DNA of 64,000 nt from Syntrophobacteraceae bacterium. GTDB lineage: Bacteria; Desulfobacterota; Syntrophobacteria; Syntrophobacterales; Syntrophobacteraceae. The DNA is taken from NCBI GenBank assembly GCA_025454175.1, contig JALOOX010000018.1, positions 1 to 64,000 of the forward strand, given 5' to 3'. Position 1 is the stretch's first letter, and each line of letters begins with the position of its first letter. A model generated the notes under the pieces. The model was not told where the DNA came from. It saw only the letters and a program-made list of their open reading frames with translations, and ran no database searches. Shown here one piece after another: positions 27,108 to 34,899 of the stretch. Both the position numbers and the translations under genes were made by a program.

Positions 27108-28082
27108 ATGACCCAGGATTTTCAGATTTTCATCTCGACGGTGATCGCCATTTTTCTGGAGGCGTCACCCTTTCTCATGCTGGGCTCACTCCTCTCGGCC
27201 ATCTTCGAAATCTACGTGCCCGCTGACTTTCTCGCCCGGGTTTTGCCAAAAGGGCGTATCCCGGGAACGCTGTTGGGCCTGAGCGCCGGGATGCTCCTCC
27301 CCACCTGCGAGTGCGGAGTGGTGGCCGTCGTGCGCCGGCTCCTGCGGAAGGGCGTCCCCGCTCATGCGGCCCTCACCTACATGCTGGCGGCGCCGGTCAT
27401 CAACCCGCTGGTCCTGGCTTCCACTTACCTGGCTTTCCGCGGCGACATGGGGATGGTCCTGACGAGGGTCGCGCTGGTTGCCGTGTGCGCTTCGGCCATC
27501 GGTCTAATGCTCTCCGGAGTCGATCCCGTCCTCCTCCTGCGGGAGGGTAAGCTGCTCAAGGGTTTGGCGGGCGGGGGCTCCCGGGGCCCGGGCGATGTTC
27601 AAGGGGGTGCAAGTGCGCCGGTCTTCCTCGAAATGGCTCCGGCTTCCGCCTGCGGCTGCGGCTGTGACTCGGCCGGGGGCTCCCGGCTCACCAGGGTTTT
27701 TATGCACACGGCCTCCGAGTTTCTGGAAATGGGAAAGTACCTGCTGCTGGGGGCCTGTGCCGTTGGCCTCTTCAATGTCCTTCCACCCTATGATTTCCTC
27801 TATCTGCTCATGGACAGCACCCACCTGGCCATCGCCGGGATGATGGTCCTGGCCATCCTCCTCTCGGTGTGCTCGGAGGCCGATGCCTTCGTGGCGGCAT
27901 CCTTCACTTCGTTTCCCCGCGTGTCCCAGCTATCGTTCGTGGTCATCGGCCCCATGGTCGACCTCAAACTGATCCTCATGTACGGGGCTGTGTTCCACCG
28001 ACGCGTGGCGCTGCTGCTGGTGGTGGCGCCGACGCTCCTGACGTATCTCCTGTGCAATGCGCTGGCGACGGTGATGAAGTGA
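27108..28082 (+). CDS. DUF318/UPF0718-type permease
   Basis: The 324-aa membrane protein has eight or so TM helices. It shows the family motifs PTCECGVVAVVRRLLRKGVP (CEC in a membrane segment), YMLAAPVINPLVLAST and SEADAFVAASF. Between the two halves is a Cys-rich loop (ACGCGCDSAGG). Members occur with TIGR03943 proteins, as here, and near metal-homeostasis genes. The transported substrate is not established. It is 19 bp after znuB and 1 bp before the next gene, so Zur control is plausible. Confidence 0.8.
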   Translation: MTQDFQIFISTVIAIFLEASPFLMLGSLLSAIFEIYVPADFLARVLPKGRIPGTLLGLSAGMLLPTCECGVVAVVRRLLRKGVPAHAALTYMLAAPVINPLVLASTYLAFRGDMGMVLTRVALVAVCASAIGLMLSGVDPVLLLREGKLLKGLAGGGSRGPGDVQGGASAPVFLEMAPASACGCGCDSAGGSRLTRVFMHTASEFLEMGKYLLLGACAVGLFNVLPPYDFLYLLMDSTHLAIAGMMVLAILLSVCSEADAFVAASFTSFPRVSQLSFVVIGPMVDLKLILMYGAVFHRRVALLLVVAPTLLTYLLCNALATVMK

Positions 28083-28083
28083 C

Positions 28084-28848
28084 ATGATGAAGCGAATGGG
28101 CGGAGTGCTGGAAGGGCTGATCCTCCTGGCCATCGGCCTTTATGCGGGATGGCTGGTGCTCGGCGACGACTACTGGCGCTTCCTGAACCCCAAATTCAAA
28201 TGGCTGACGGGCCTGACTGCCGCGATGTTCCTGGTAACGGGCTCCGTGGCGATCTGGAATCCCAACGGGCGGGCCCGGCTCTCGCGTAGCCTCATTTTCC
28301 TGGTTTTCGTGTCTTTTCTGGGGATCGAGCTGTATGCCAGGGAGCCCCGTGACGCGCAGTCGAAGGCTTCCCCGCGGCCCGGGAGTGCCGTCCAGGAGCC
28401 TCCCCGTGTGACAGTGGGCGGAATCGAATATATTCGAATCAACACGGCCGAGCTCTTCGTGCAGTGCGAAAAGAAGGAGCCGGGGCTTCAGGGCGAACGG
28501 TTCGTGACGATGGGGATCGTCCATCGCAATGAGGATCTCGACCGGGCCGGCCAGTTTGTGGTCGTCCGGATCGTGGTGACCTGCTGCCTGGCCGATGCCG
28601 TCGGGGTGGGGCTGAGGGTTCGGAGTCGGGGATGGGAAGACCTTCAGGACGGCCAGTGGGTGGAGGTCTACGGGACGTTGGAGCCGCTCGATGACCCGTC
28701 CCCCGAGGCGCGCCTGAAGGTGGAAGGAATGCGCCTCACCGCCGTCAGCCGATTCTGCGAGTTTGTCCCCACTCGAATCGAGGCCGTCTCCGAGCCCGAT
28801 GTCCCCTTCATCTTCGAGATCCGGGATGGAGAGCCTTATGCGTATTGA
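28084..28848 (+). CDS. TIGR03943-family membrane protein
   Basis: The 254-aa protein has two N-terminal TM helices (about 10-28 and 43-62), another at 73-85, and a C-terminal soluble part with VVVRIVVTCCLADAVGVGLRVRS followed by GQWVEVYGTLEPL. This is the pattern of the TIGR03943 proteins that partner DUF318 permeases (YcgQ/YcgR-type pairs). The CC in TCCLADA is conserved in the family as I know it. Its start is 1 bp after the permease stop. Its function is unknown; context suggests zinc-responsive metal handling. Confidence 0.75.
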   Translation: MMKRMGGVLEGLILLAIGLYAGWLVLGDDYWRFLNPKFKWLTGLTAAMFLVTGSVAIWNPNGRARLSRSLIFLVFVSFLGIELYAREPRDAQSKASPRPGSAVQEPPRVTVGGIEYIRINTAELFVQCEKKEPGLQGERFVTMGIVHRNEDLDRAGQFVVVRIVVTCCLADAVGVGLRVRSRGWEDLQDGQWVEVYGTLEPLDDPSPEARLKVEGMRLTAVSRFCEFVPTRIEAVSEPDVPFIFEIRDGEPYAY

Positions 28849-29040
28849 GCTCGCCGTTCGCCCTGATCTCGGAAGCTTCAGGTTTGAGGTTTCGAGTTTC
28901 AAGTCGAAAATCAGCACCCATGAGGCCCTCACCAGGTTTGTGATGGGAATTCCACCATGGACCGATACCTGTCGAGGATAGAGCAACCGCTACGCGCGCT
29001 TCGCTCGGCCGAAGCTTCTCGCTTGCCATTCCCGGCATCT
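28849..29040. other. Non-coding remnant after the zinc operon
   Basis: This stretch holds short degenerate tracts (TTCAGGTTTGAGGTTTC-like), which recur weakly near 62600, and no gene. It forms the left border of a decayed mobile patch. Confidence 0.4.
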
Positions 29041-29329
29041 CAAAACGCGGCGGGCGTCGGACTCAACGCCTGCCTCGAGGAAGTCGCAGAGGGCGATACT
29101 GTTCAGGTCCGGCGCGTCGATCGCCTTGGGAGATCGCTGTCACCTGTCGTCAAACCGGTCGAAGGCTTGCGAGAAAAGGACGTTTATCTCCGGTCGCCGT
29201 GTGACGGGGTGATCGACACAAGCCCGCCTTCCGGAGAGCTCATCTTCAACGTCTTTTTTCTTGTTGCCCCCGTTTGAGCGGCGCCTCTTTCAGGAGCGGG
29301 CTCGGGCAGGGCTTGAAGCGGCCAGCTCT
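29041..29329 (+). pseudogene. Remnant of a resolvase/invertase (serine recombinase)
   Basis: Frame 1 reads GLNACLEEVAEGDTVQVRRVDRLGRSL, then VEGLREK and IDTSPPSGELIFNVF, the catalytic-domain pattern of Tn3-type resolvases after the catalytic Ser. Homology then continues in another frame from about 29273 (FERRLFQERARAGLEAA). The N-terminal Ser-containing part and the C-terminal HTH are missing. This is a frameshifted, truncated recombinase fossil. Confidence 0.8.
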
Positions 29330-29535
29330 TTGACTATCCGGAATCCCGCCTCTTCCAACAACTTAACCAATTCTGAGAGCTTCACATCCCTTCTCCATCA
29401 ACACGGACTGCACGGCCCAACACCGGCCATCACCAACACGCGACAACGCCGCCCATGAGCCATGGGATGAAGCGACCAAATAATCCGGCCTGGTCGCGTG
29501 TCCGCGTGCATGCCCTTGTTATGAGCCGCACGATG
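29330..29535. other. Non-coding stretch upstream of yefM
   Basis: No gene is seen. The sequence has low similarity to anything I recognise and leads into the yefM operator at 29536-29555. Confidence 0.4.
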
Positions 29536-29555
29536 TTGTACAATAGATGGTACAA
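29536..29555. promoter_or_regulatory. YefM-type operator (TTGTAC-N8-GTACAA)
   Basis: Perfect 6-bp arms at 29536-29541 and 29550-29555 contain the TGTAC/GTACA core known for YefM-YoeB autoregulation. The site is 25 bp before the antitoxin ATG, where the complex would block transcription. Confidence 0.6.
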
Positions 29556-29579
29556 ATCACTCTTTCAGGAGGGCCGGTA

Positions 29580-29831
29580 ATGAACGCCGTAACCTACTCG
29601 CAAGCTCGAGGTAACCTTGCCAAAACCATGGACAAGGTCTGTGACGACCACTCCCCGATCATCATTACTCGAAAGAGCCAGCGTTCAGTCGTGATGATCT
29701 CCCTTGAGGATTACCAAGCCCTCGAAGAGACGGCTTATCTTCTAAGAAGCCCGAAAAACGCCCGAAGGCTCCTTGAATCCATCGCTGAGCTTGAATCTAC
29801 AGGTGGCACTGAGCGGGAGTTGATCGAGTGA
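29580..29831 (+). CDS. yefM: YefM/Phd-family antitoxin
   Basis: The 83-aa protein matches YefM: MNAVTYSQARGNLAKTMDKV and VVMISLEDYQALEETAYLLRSP. The N-terminal part binds the operator and the acidic C-terminus (ELESTGGTERELIE) wraps the toxin. The ATG at 29580 is chosen because AGGAGGG lies 6 nt upstream. It overlaps the toxin gene by 4 bp. Confidence 0.9.
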   Translation: MNAVTYSQARGNLAKTMDKVCDDHSPIIITRKSQRSVVMISLEDYQALEETAYLLRSPKNARRLLESIAELESTGGTERELIE

Positions 29832-30082
29832 AGATCATCTTCTCCGAACATGCCTGGAATGATTACCTGTACTGGCAACGGACCGACCGAAAAATCCTTG
29901 AGCGCATCAACAAACTGATCAAAGAAATACAACGGTCCCCCTATGAGGGCACTGGTAAGCCCGAGCCCCTGAGGCACGGTCTATCCGGATATTGGTCCCG
30001 TCGCGTAACCGATGAACACCGTATCGTGTGTAAAGTTGAGAAAGACGCCCTGCATCTTGCTCAGGTTAGATACCACTACTGA
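29828..30082 (+). CDS. yoeB: YoeB-family mRNA interferase toxin
   Basis: This 84-aa RelE-superfamily toxin cleaves mRNA in the ribosomal A site. The whole family length is present: MKIIFSEHAWNDYLYWQ, GKPEPLRHGLSGYWSRRV, DEHRIVCKV and the terminal RYHY. The Arg of SRRV and the penultimate His are the catalytic residues of E. coli YoeB, so it appears intact. GTGA overlap with yefM. Confidence 0.9.
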   Translation: MKIIFSEHAWNDYLYWQRTDRKILERINKLIKEIQRSPYEGTGKPEPLRHGLSGYWSRRVTDEHRIVCKVEKDALHLAQVRYHY

Positions 30083-30198
30083 CGGGGCCCTCCTGCTCAT
30101 GACACCGGGCATCAGCGGCACGAAACCACGCGGCCAAGGAGCCAGAAGAAGTGCGGACCCAGTATGCCCGCGTGATTTCGTGTCCGGCTGCATGCGCG

Positions 30199-30448
30199 AG
30201 GTACAGCTCCACAGAGTAGAAGTGACATCCGTGAAGAGATCATCGTCTCCAGCCAGGATGGTCATATCACCTTCAAATACGTCGAGAGCCGTACCGGCAA
30301 AACGCTCCAGCGCACCCTCAAAGGCCACGACTTCCCGTGGCTTGTCCCGCAGCATGTCTTGCCCAAGGGCTTTCGCCGGGTCGGTCACCATGGCTTCCTC
30401 CATGGCAAGGCCGGGAAGCTGGATAGCGCCGCCCAACGCCAAGCCTGA
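30199..30448 (+). pseudogene. IS91-family-like transposase C-terminal remnant
   Basis: From 30227 to the TGA at 30446-30448 the reading is IREEIIVSSQDGHITFKYVE followed by RTGKTLQRTLKGHDF and VLPKGFRRVGHHGFLHGK. This is the conserved region after the ARYLYRG motif of IS91/IS801-type transposases. Before 30227 the similarity continues weakly (ARY...) but with stops. After the TGA, LRPPRNYRKCGHP in another frame resembles the Cys-containing tail. The N-terminal HUH part is absent. Confidence 0.75.
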
Positions 30449-30529
30449 GCTGCGCCCGCCAAGGAACTATCGGAAATGCGGCCACCCTTCCTGGGCGTCG
30501 GCTCGAGGCTTTTATTGTGCCGTGTCTTG

Positions 30530-30862
30530 CTAAGACTGTGCTAGCTTTGAACCGGCAAGTCGATTCAGGCTCACGCCGGCTTCAGCAGCTTGGACAGCGA
30601 GCTTGCGATGTACTTCGGGAGGCACACGAAACATGAACTTGCCGCTGTACTGCCTGGATGCGATGGGATCGGGAATGGGGTCTCCGCTTTCCCGCATATC
30701 CTTCACGACATCTGCAACTACCTTGCGGATGCCCTTCAGGGCCGCTTCAGGAGTGCGTGCCAACCAGCTCAAACTTGGGAATTCCGTACACAGCCCAACG
30801 TATTCCTTATCCTCCTCGGACCATGTCACCCGGTAGGTGTAGCGATCATCCTTCAGTGCCAT
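30530..30862 (-). CDS. HicB-family antitoxin-like protein
   Basis: The 110-aa protein has the HicB pseudo-nuclease fold (YTYRVTWSEEDKEYVGLCTEFPSLSWLARTPEAAL, read in pieces: YRVTWSEEDKEYVG, TEFPSLSWLA, TPEAALKGI) and a C-terminal ribbon-helix-helix (GKFMFRVPPEVHRKLAVQAA). A HicA toxin is not found upstream or downstream, so it is an orphan or pairs with an unrecognised partner. A 67-codon frame overlaps its start (30846-31049). Confidence 0.8.
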   Translation of the reverse strand: MALKDDRYTYRVTWSEEDKEYVGLCTEFPSLSWLARTPEAALKGIRKVVADVVKDMRESGDPIPDPIASRQYSGKFMFRVPPEVHRKLAVQAAEAGVSLNRLAGSKLAQS

Positions 30863-31049
30863 GCTCTAGATTCCACCTCGCTATGGCCTTGAGCACTTGC
30901 TTTACCTGGTATGCCTGGCCTTTCCTTTCTTGCTTTGAATATTTACGGCTCTTCCGGAGTTGATATTCCTCCCGAGATCCCACCGAAGCAAGCCCATATG
31001 CATCCAGTGCCGCTCCGAGCTTCTTGTAGGTTATAAAAATTACAGCCTT
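30846..31049 (-). other. Possible truncated ORF overlapping the hicB-like start
   Basis: An open frame of 67 codons overlaps the hicB-like start by 17 bp and ends KAIARWNLEHGTEG. It is basic and helical (REEYQLRKSRKYSKQERKG). No ATG is present; GTG is the only common start, halfway in. The 5' end abuts the SDR stop codon, as if the gene was cut there. I do not recognise it; it is not HicA. Confidence 0.3.
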
Positions 31050-31759
31050 TCATAAATGAATCTAGGCAACAACCTTATTAGCCAAGCTATCAGTACCCAG
31101 CGCCGTGTGATATAGGCAGTCGACTTTCTCCGTTTAATAACATGGTATATCTGCTCTGCGGCTTTTTCCGGCTCAGCAGCCCAGAAGATGCCGTCCCCTT
31201 TGGCCATTGCTGTATTAACAAAACCTGGTCTTATGTCGGTGATTGTGATTGGTAATCCAGATTTCCTAACCTTCTGCTGAAGCCCTTCCAGATAATTCGA
31301 CTCAAAAGCCTTTGACGCGTTATATGCCGGAGATTCCCTGCCGCCACGTAACGCTGCTATCGACGAGATACCCACAAGATGCCCGGAACCCTTTTCCGTG
31401 AAATGGTGCATGGCGACATTAACCAGAGCGGCAAACCCGGTAACGTTTGTCTTTATGGCTTCGTTTTCCAAAGGCCAACTGAGACCATTATTGATGTCTC
31501 CTGTGCCGGCACTCAACACGATAAGATCAACTCCGCCCATTTCTTCAATGAACTTCGCCAGAGTTTCCATTGCCGATTCCACGTCCGCGACATCGATCTT
31601 TCGAACAAACAATGTTCCTTCCACTTCATTGCACAGTTCATCCAATAGCTGAACTCGCCTAGCCATGACGCCAACAACGCACTGATTCCTTGATAAGACT
31701 TTGGCCAATTCGCGTCCTATTCCGGAGCTCGCGCCAATCACGATCGCCTTTTTCATCAT
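31040..31759 (-). CDS. Short-chain dehydrogenase/reductase
   Basis: The 239-aa classical SDR has the cofactor motif GASSGIGREL (Gly-rich, about 8-17), NNGLSWPLENEAIKTN with LSAGTG, and the catalytic Ser-Tyr-Lys (SSIAALRGGRESPAYNASK). A C-terminal amphipathic stretch (WVLIAWLIRLLPRFI) suggests membrane association. The gene is visibly less GC-rich than its neighbours, supporting acquisition within the mobile patch. Two tandem ATGs exist; AGAGGG fits the second one slightly better. The substrate cannot be inferred. Confidence 0.85.
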   Translation of the reverse strand: MMKKAIVIGASSGIGRELAKVLSRNQCVVGVMARRVQLLDELCNEVEGTLFVRKIDVADVESAMETLAKFIEEMGGVDLIVLSAGTGDINNGLSWPLENEAIKTNVTGFAALVNVAMHHFTEKGSGHLVGISSIAALRGGRESPAYNASKAFESNYLEGLQQKVRKSGLPITITDIRPGFVNTAMAKGDGIFWAAEPEKAAEQIYHVIKRRKSTAYITRRWVLIAWLIRLLPRFIYERL

Positions 31760-32197
31760 TTCCCTCTTATAACAGCAATCTTAACCGGCACGCGCCTCTG
31801 CCCGACCAACCACCATAAGTCCAAGGCGTGGCGGGTGTCCGGTTCAAGATTTGGTTCGGCAGCTCGGCAGGTTGGGGTGAGCGAAGCGAACCCCAACATC
31901 CACGCTTCACCTCTCGCCAAAGGGATGGTGATCATCGGCTTGTACATGTCCACCCCGGTCGCGGTCCAACGTTCCGGCCATCACGGCTGTCCGCCCGGGG
32001 AAGAAACGGGGCTCACCGACCACGGATACCGACGTGTAAAAAACGAGGAATGCGCCCGAGCAAGACCTGTCCGATTTGCTGTTGCCCAACGGCCTCAATC
32101 AGTGCCTCATAGCGAGTGGGAACGATTACAACGCCGATTTGCTTTGACATTGTGGTCAGCCTGGGAGGATTAAGAGTCGGATTTCCCGCAGAAACCG
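31760..32197. other. Degenerate stretch between SDR and mla operon
   Basis: This holds a palindrome at 31871-31897 and a 45-codon minus-strand ORF at 32013-32150 (MSKQIGVVIVPTRYEALIEA...) with no ribosome site and no recognised family. It looks like the right border of the decayed mobile patch. Confidence 0.45.
31871..31897. repeat. REP-like stem-loop (GTTGGGGT / ACCCCAAC)
   Basis: Perfect 8-bp arms flank the 11-nt GAGCGAAGCGA. Similar GGGGTGAGCGAAGCGAACCCC palindromes are common as dispersed repeats in many genomes. No T-run follows. Confidence 0.65.
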
Positions 32198-32875
32198 CTA
32201 CCAGTGATTCCCGGTTTCCAGCTCCACCTGCTCGGGGTGAGGGTTTCGCTCCGTCGGGGCAATGGACAGGGCTCCGGCGATTTCGCGGCTGAGCCGGGCC
32301 AGGGCTTTGCTCTGGGCGGCCACCAGGGCGGGATACCCGTCGCCATCCAGGGGCTCGCGGATGGTCGTCCGCTTCCTGGCCACGACCTTGACGCCGTCGT
32401 CTTGCGTCACCTGCCACTGGGCCGACAGGACCACCTCCCCGTCGGGCCGGCCATGGAAGCGCATTACCGTTACGGCGACCTGGAAGTCGGCGCGGGGCGA
32501 TTCGGATGGATAGAGAATCACTTCTTCCACGCAGACGAGGGACGCCAGGTTTTCGGCCAGGGTCCTCATGACCGTCTTTCCCAGGGGTTCGGCCCACTGG
32601 TCGAAATCCCCCAGCTGCAGCTCGTTCGGACTCACCTGGGTCACGATGTGGGGACGGTCCAGGTAGTCGGGCATCTCCACGGGACCGATCCCCAGGGTGA
32701 GACAGGGGCCGGAGCCCACCGCGGGAGCCTTGGGCTCCGCCGCCGGAAGCTCGCTCAACAGGTAGAACCTCGCCGGGGCCGTCCGGGAGCAGCCCGACGC
32801 CATCGCCAGCAGAGCCATCAGGACCATCAGGACGGTGAGAATGTTTGGTGGCTGCCTTTCCTGCATCGTCGTCAT
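32198..32875 (-). CDS. PqiC-like ABC transport auxiliary lipoprotein
   Basis: The 225-aa lipoprotein precursor has a hydrophobic leader ending in the lipobox ASGC (about 26-29) and then the PqiC/DUF330 fold (RFYLLSELPA, LTLGIGPVEMPDYLDRPHIVTQ, WAEPLGKTVMRTLAENL). Such proteins act at the outer membrane with MCE-domain lipid transporters. The ATGA overlap with mlaD shows it is the last gene of the mla operon. Confidence 0.85.
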   Translation of the reverse strand: MTTMQERQPPNILTVLMVLMALLAMASGCSRTAPARFYLLSELPAAEPKAPAVGSGPCLTLGIGPVEMPDYLDRPHIVTQVSPNELQLGDFDQWAEPLGKTVMRTLAENLASLVCVEEVILYPSESPRADFQVAVTVMRFHGRPDGEVVLSAQWQVTQDDGVKVVARKRTTIREPLDGDGYPALVAAQSKALARLSREIAGALSIAPTERNPHPEQVELETGNHW

Positions 32876-33936
32876 CTCCCCCTGGGCTGGCCGCCCTTGC
32901 CCTGTACCAGGGCTTCGGGGTGTCGCTCCAGGTATTCGGCAAAGACCCGGATGGCCCGGGTGGCCCGCTTCAGTTCATCAAGTGATCTCATCATTTCGCG
33001 AAGGAGGGGCGAGTCCCTCGATGTGAGGCTCTGGGCGTTGCCGAGGGTTTTCTCCGCATTGACGAGGGCCAGGCGCGCCCCTTCCAGGGTGGCTTCGAGG
33101 CTCTTCGCCAGCGGTCCCAGCTGCCCGTTCAGGTCCCTGGCCAGCCTGGCATAATCGTCCACGGCCGACTCGCCCCTGGACAGGAGCGAGCCGAGCTTCG
33201 AATCCAGGTCCCGGGCGAGCTTTCCATAGTCCTCGAGGGCTTTCTCGGCGTTGGCCAGCACCGGACCCAAACGCTCGTCCGCGTGCTTCACGGTCAGCTC
33301 GAGGTTCTGGGCGGTGTTTTTCAACGCGGTGATGACTTCCTTGATCTCGGGGTCCCGCACGACCTGCGAAATCCCCTGGACGGCATTCAACACTTCATGA
33401 ACCAGCTGCTCCAGCGGCAGCTTCTCCAGGGTCTGGGCGAGCTCCTCCAGTTTGGTCGGAATGGTCGGAATTTCGGCCGTGTCACCTTTCCCCACATACT
33501 TGGCGGGCCGTTCGGGGAAAAAGTCGAGGCCGATCTGCAGCTGCCCCGTGACGAAGCTCTGGGTCTGGAGCTGGGCCCTCAGCCCTTGCTCGATGAGCCG
33601 CTTCATATTGCCGTAAGGGTCCCTCCTGTGGGGGCCGTTGGTGGCATTCACCTGGATGGTTTCCGGCTCGAGACGAATGTGCACGGATATGTAAAGGGTC
33701 ATGGTCGCCGGGTTTCCCATGAGCGTGATGTCGGTTACGGATCCCACCTTCACACCGCGGAAGACCACCGGAGATCCGACGGAGAGCCCGGTCACCGAGC
33801 TTTCGAAATACATCACGAAGGGGTAGGTCTTCTGCAGAAGCGTGCCGGAGCCGAAGATCATCACCCCGATCACCAGGAGGGTCAGCGCCCCCACCACGAA
33901 CGCACCGATCAACGTTGTGCTTGCCGGTTTAGACAT
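32872..33936 (-). CDS. mlaD: MlaD/PqiB-type MCE-domain protein
   Basis: The 354-aa protein has one N-terminal TM (about 8-28), one MCE domain (YFESSVTGLSVGSPVVFRGVKVGSV) and a long helical coiled-coil-like C-terminus with repeated LxxLEA/LARDL heptads. The single MCE with long helix resembles the needle-type proteins in phospholipid transport between membranes. I chose the ATG at 33936 (GGAGAG upstream). It overlaps the 59-aa ORF by 8 bp and the lipoprotein gene by 4 bp. Confidence 0.85.
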   Translation of the reverse strand: MSKPASTTLIGAFVVGALTLLVIGVMIFGSGTLLQKTYPFVMYFESSVTGLSVGSPVVFRGVKVGSVTDITLMGNPATMTLYISVHIRLEPETIQVNATNGPHRRDPYGNMKRLIEQGLRAQLQTQSFVTGQLQIGLDFFPERPAKYVGKGDTAEIPTIPTKLEELAQTLEKLPLEQLVHEVLNAVQGISQVVRDPEIKEVITALKNTAQNLELTVKHADERLGPVLANAEKALEDYGKLARDLDSKLGSLLSRGESAVDDYARLARDLNGQLGPLAKSLEATLEGARLALVNAEKTLGNAQSLTSRDSPLLREMMRSLDELKRATRAIRVFAEYLERHPEALVQGKGGQPRGR

Positions 33937-34108
33937 TTGTGATTCTCTCTCCGCACACCTTCCGTTCAATCTCCCGGGGATCGTTCAAAAGGTTTCGTAA
34001 TTCTCTCGTGCAAGCACGGCAGCCCCGGAAAAAGAAGCCACCCACCCAGGCCACCAACTCCCGCCGGTCTGCCTTCCCGAGGGCCTTCCCCTGAAAGGAC
34101 GCTTTCAC
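33929..34108 (-). CDS. Small 59-aa protein within the mla operon
   Basis: This reading frame starts at GTG (34106-34108), which overlaps the mlaF stop as GTGA, and ends with TAA (33929-33931) overlapping the mlaD start. The protein begins MKASFQGKALGKADRREL, has a hydrophobic VAWVGGFFF, then RGCRACTRELRNLLNDP, and ends CGERITNV. It holds three Cys (a CRAC pair and one more). Perfect packing between two genes of an operon strongly favours real translation. I do not recognise a family; a small membrane-associated or cluster-binding subunit is possible. Confidence 0.7.
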   Translation of the reverse strand: MKASFQGKALGKADRRELVAWVGGFFFRGCRACTRELRNLLNDPREIERKVCGERITNV

Positions 34109-34884
34109 GGCCCTTCTCCCCCGCGCGTGAGGAATTTCCGGACTGTCGGGTTGTCGGATTCGGCCAGGAGCAACTTCGGGTCTCCCCGGGCGATCATCGT
34201 TTTCGCCTCGGCGTCGATGAAGACCGAGTTGTTTCCAATGGCGAAGATGCTCGCCAGTTCATGGGTGACCACCACCACCGTCGCCCCGAGGCTGGAACGA
34301 AGCTCCAGGATCAGGTCATCCAGGAGCCTGGAGCTGATGGGATCCAGTCCGGCCGAGGGCTCATCCAGGAAGAGGATATCCGGATCGAGGGCCATGGCGC
34401 GCGCCAGGCCTGCCCGCTTCTTCATGCCGCCGCTGATTTCCGAAGGGTGGTAATCCTCGAATCCCGAGAGACCCACCAGGGCCAGCTTGAGGGAGCAGAG
34501 CTCCCGGATGTCCGGTTCGCTGAGACGGGTGTACTCCCGCAGCGGCAATGCCACGTTCTCGGCCAGGGTCATGGAGCTCCACAGGGCGCCGCTCTGGTAG
34601 AGGATGCCGATGCGCTTCATGATGCGGTCCCGCTCGTCGGGCGTCGCATCCCAGAGACTCAGGGCGCCGTCGTAAAGAACCTTGCCCGAGGCCGGGCGCT
34701 GCAGGCCCACCATGTGGCGCAGCAGCGTGGACTTCCCGCAGCCGCTGCCCCCCATGATGATGAACACGTCCCCCCGGTTGACCGTGAAGCTCAGGTCCTT
34801 CTGGAGCACGAAGCTTCCGAAGGCCATGGTGAGGCTCTCGATCACGATGTGGGGAGAAGCTTCCTGTCGCCGTGGTTGATCCAA
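34105..34884 (-). CDS. mlaF: Mla-type lipid ABC transporter ATPase
   Basis: The 259-aa ATPase has Walker [17 protein letters not shown], signature ISGGMKKRAGLARA, Walker B ILFLDEPSAGLD and the switch VVVTHELAS, matching MlaF. It powers the MlaE permease encoded 15 bp upstream. The signature ISGGMKKR is characteristic of this subfamily. Confidence 0.9.
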   Translation of the reverse strand: MDQPRRQEASPHIVIESLTMAFGSFVLQKDLSFTVNRGDVFIIMGGSGCGKSTLLRHMVGLQRPASGKVLYDGALSLWDATPDERDRIMKRIGILYQSGALWSSMTLAENVALPLREYTRLSEPDIRELCSLKLALVGLSGFEDYHPSEISGGMKKRAGLARAMALDPDILFLDEPSAGLDPISSRLLDDLILELRSSLGATVVVVTHELASIFAIGNNSVFIDAEAKTMIARGDPKLLLAESDNPTVRKFLTRGGEGP

Positions 34885-34899
34885 GCCGTTCGGGCTCCT

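Noticed and set aside
30862-31039. HicA toxin upstream of the HicB-like gene
   Set aside because: No HicA motif in any frame; only the unassigned basic frame is present.
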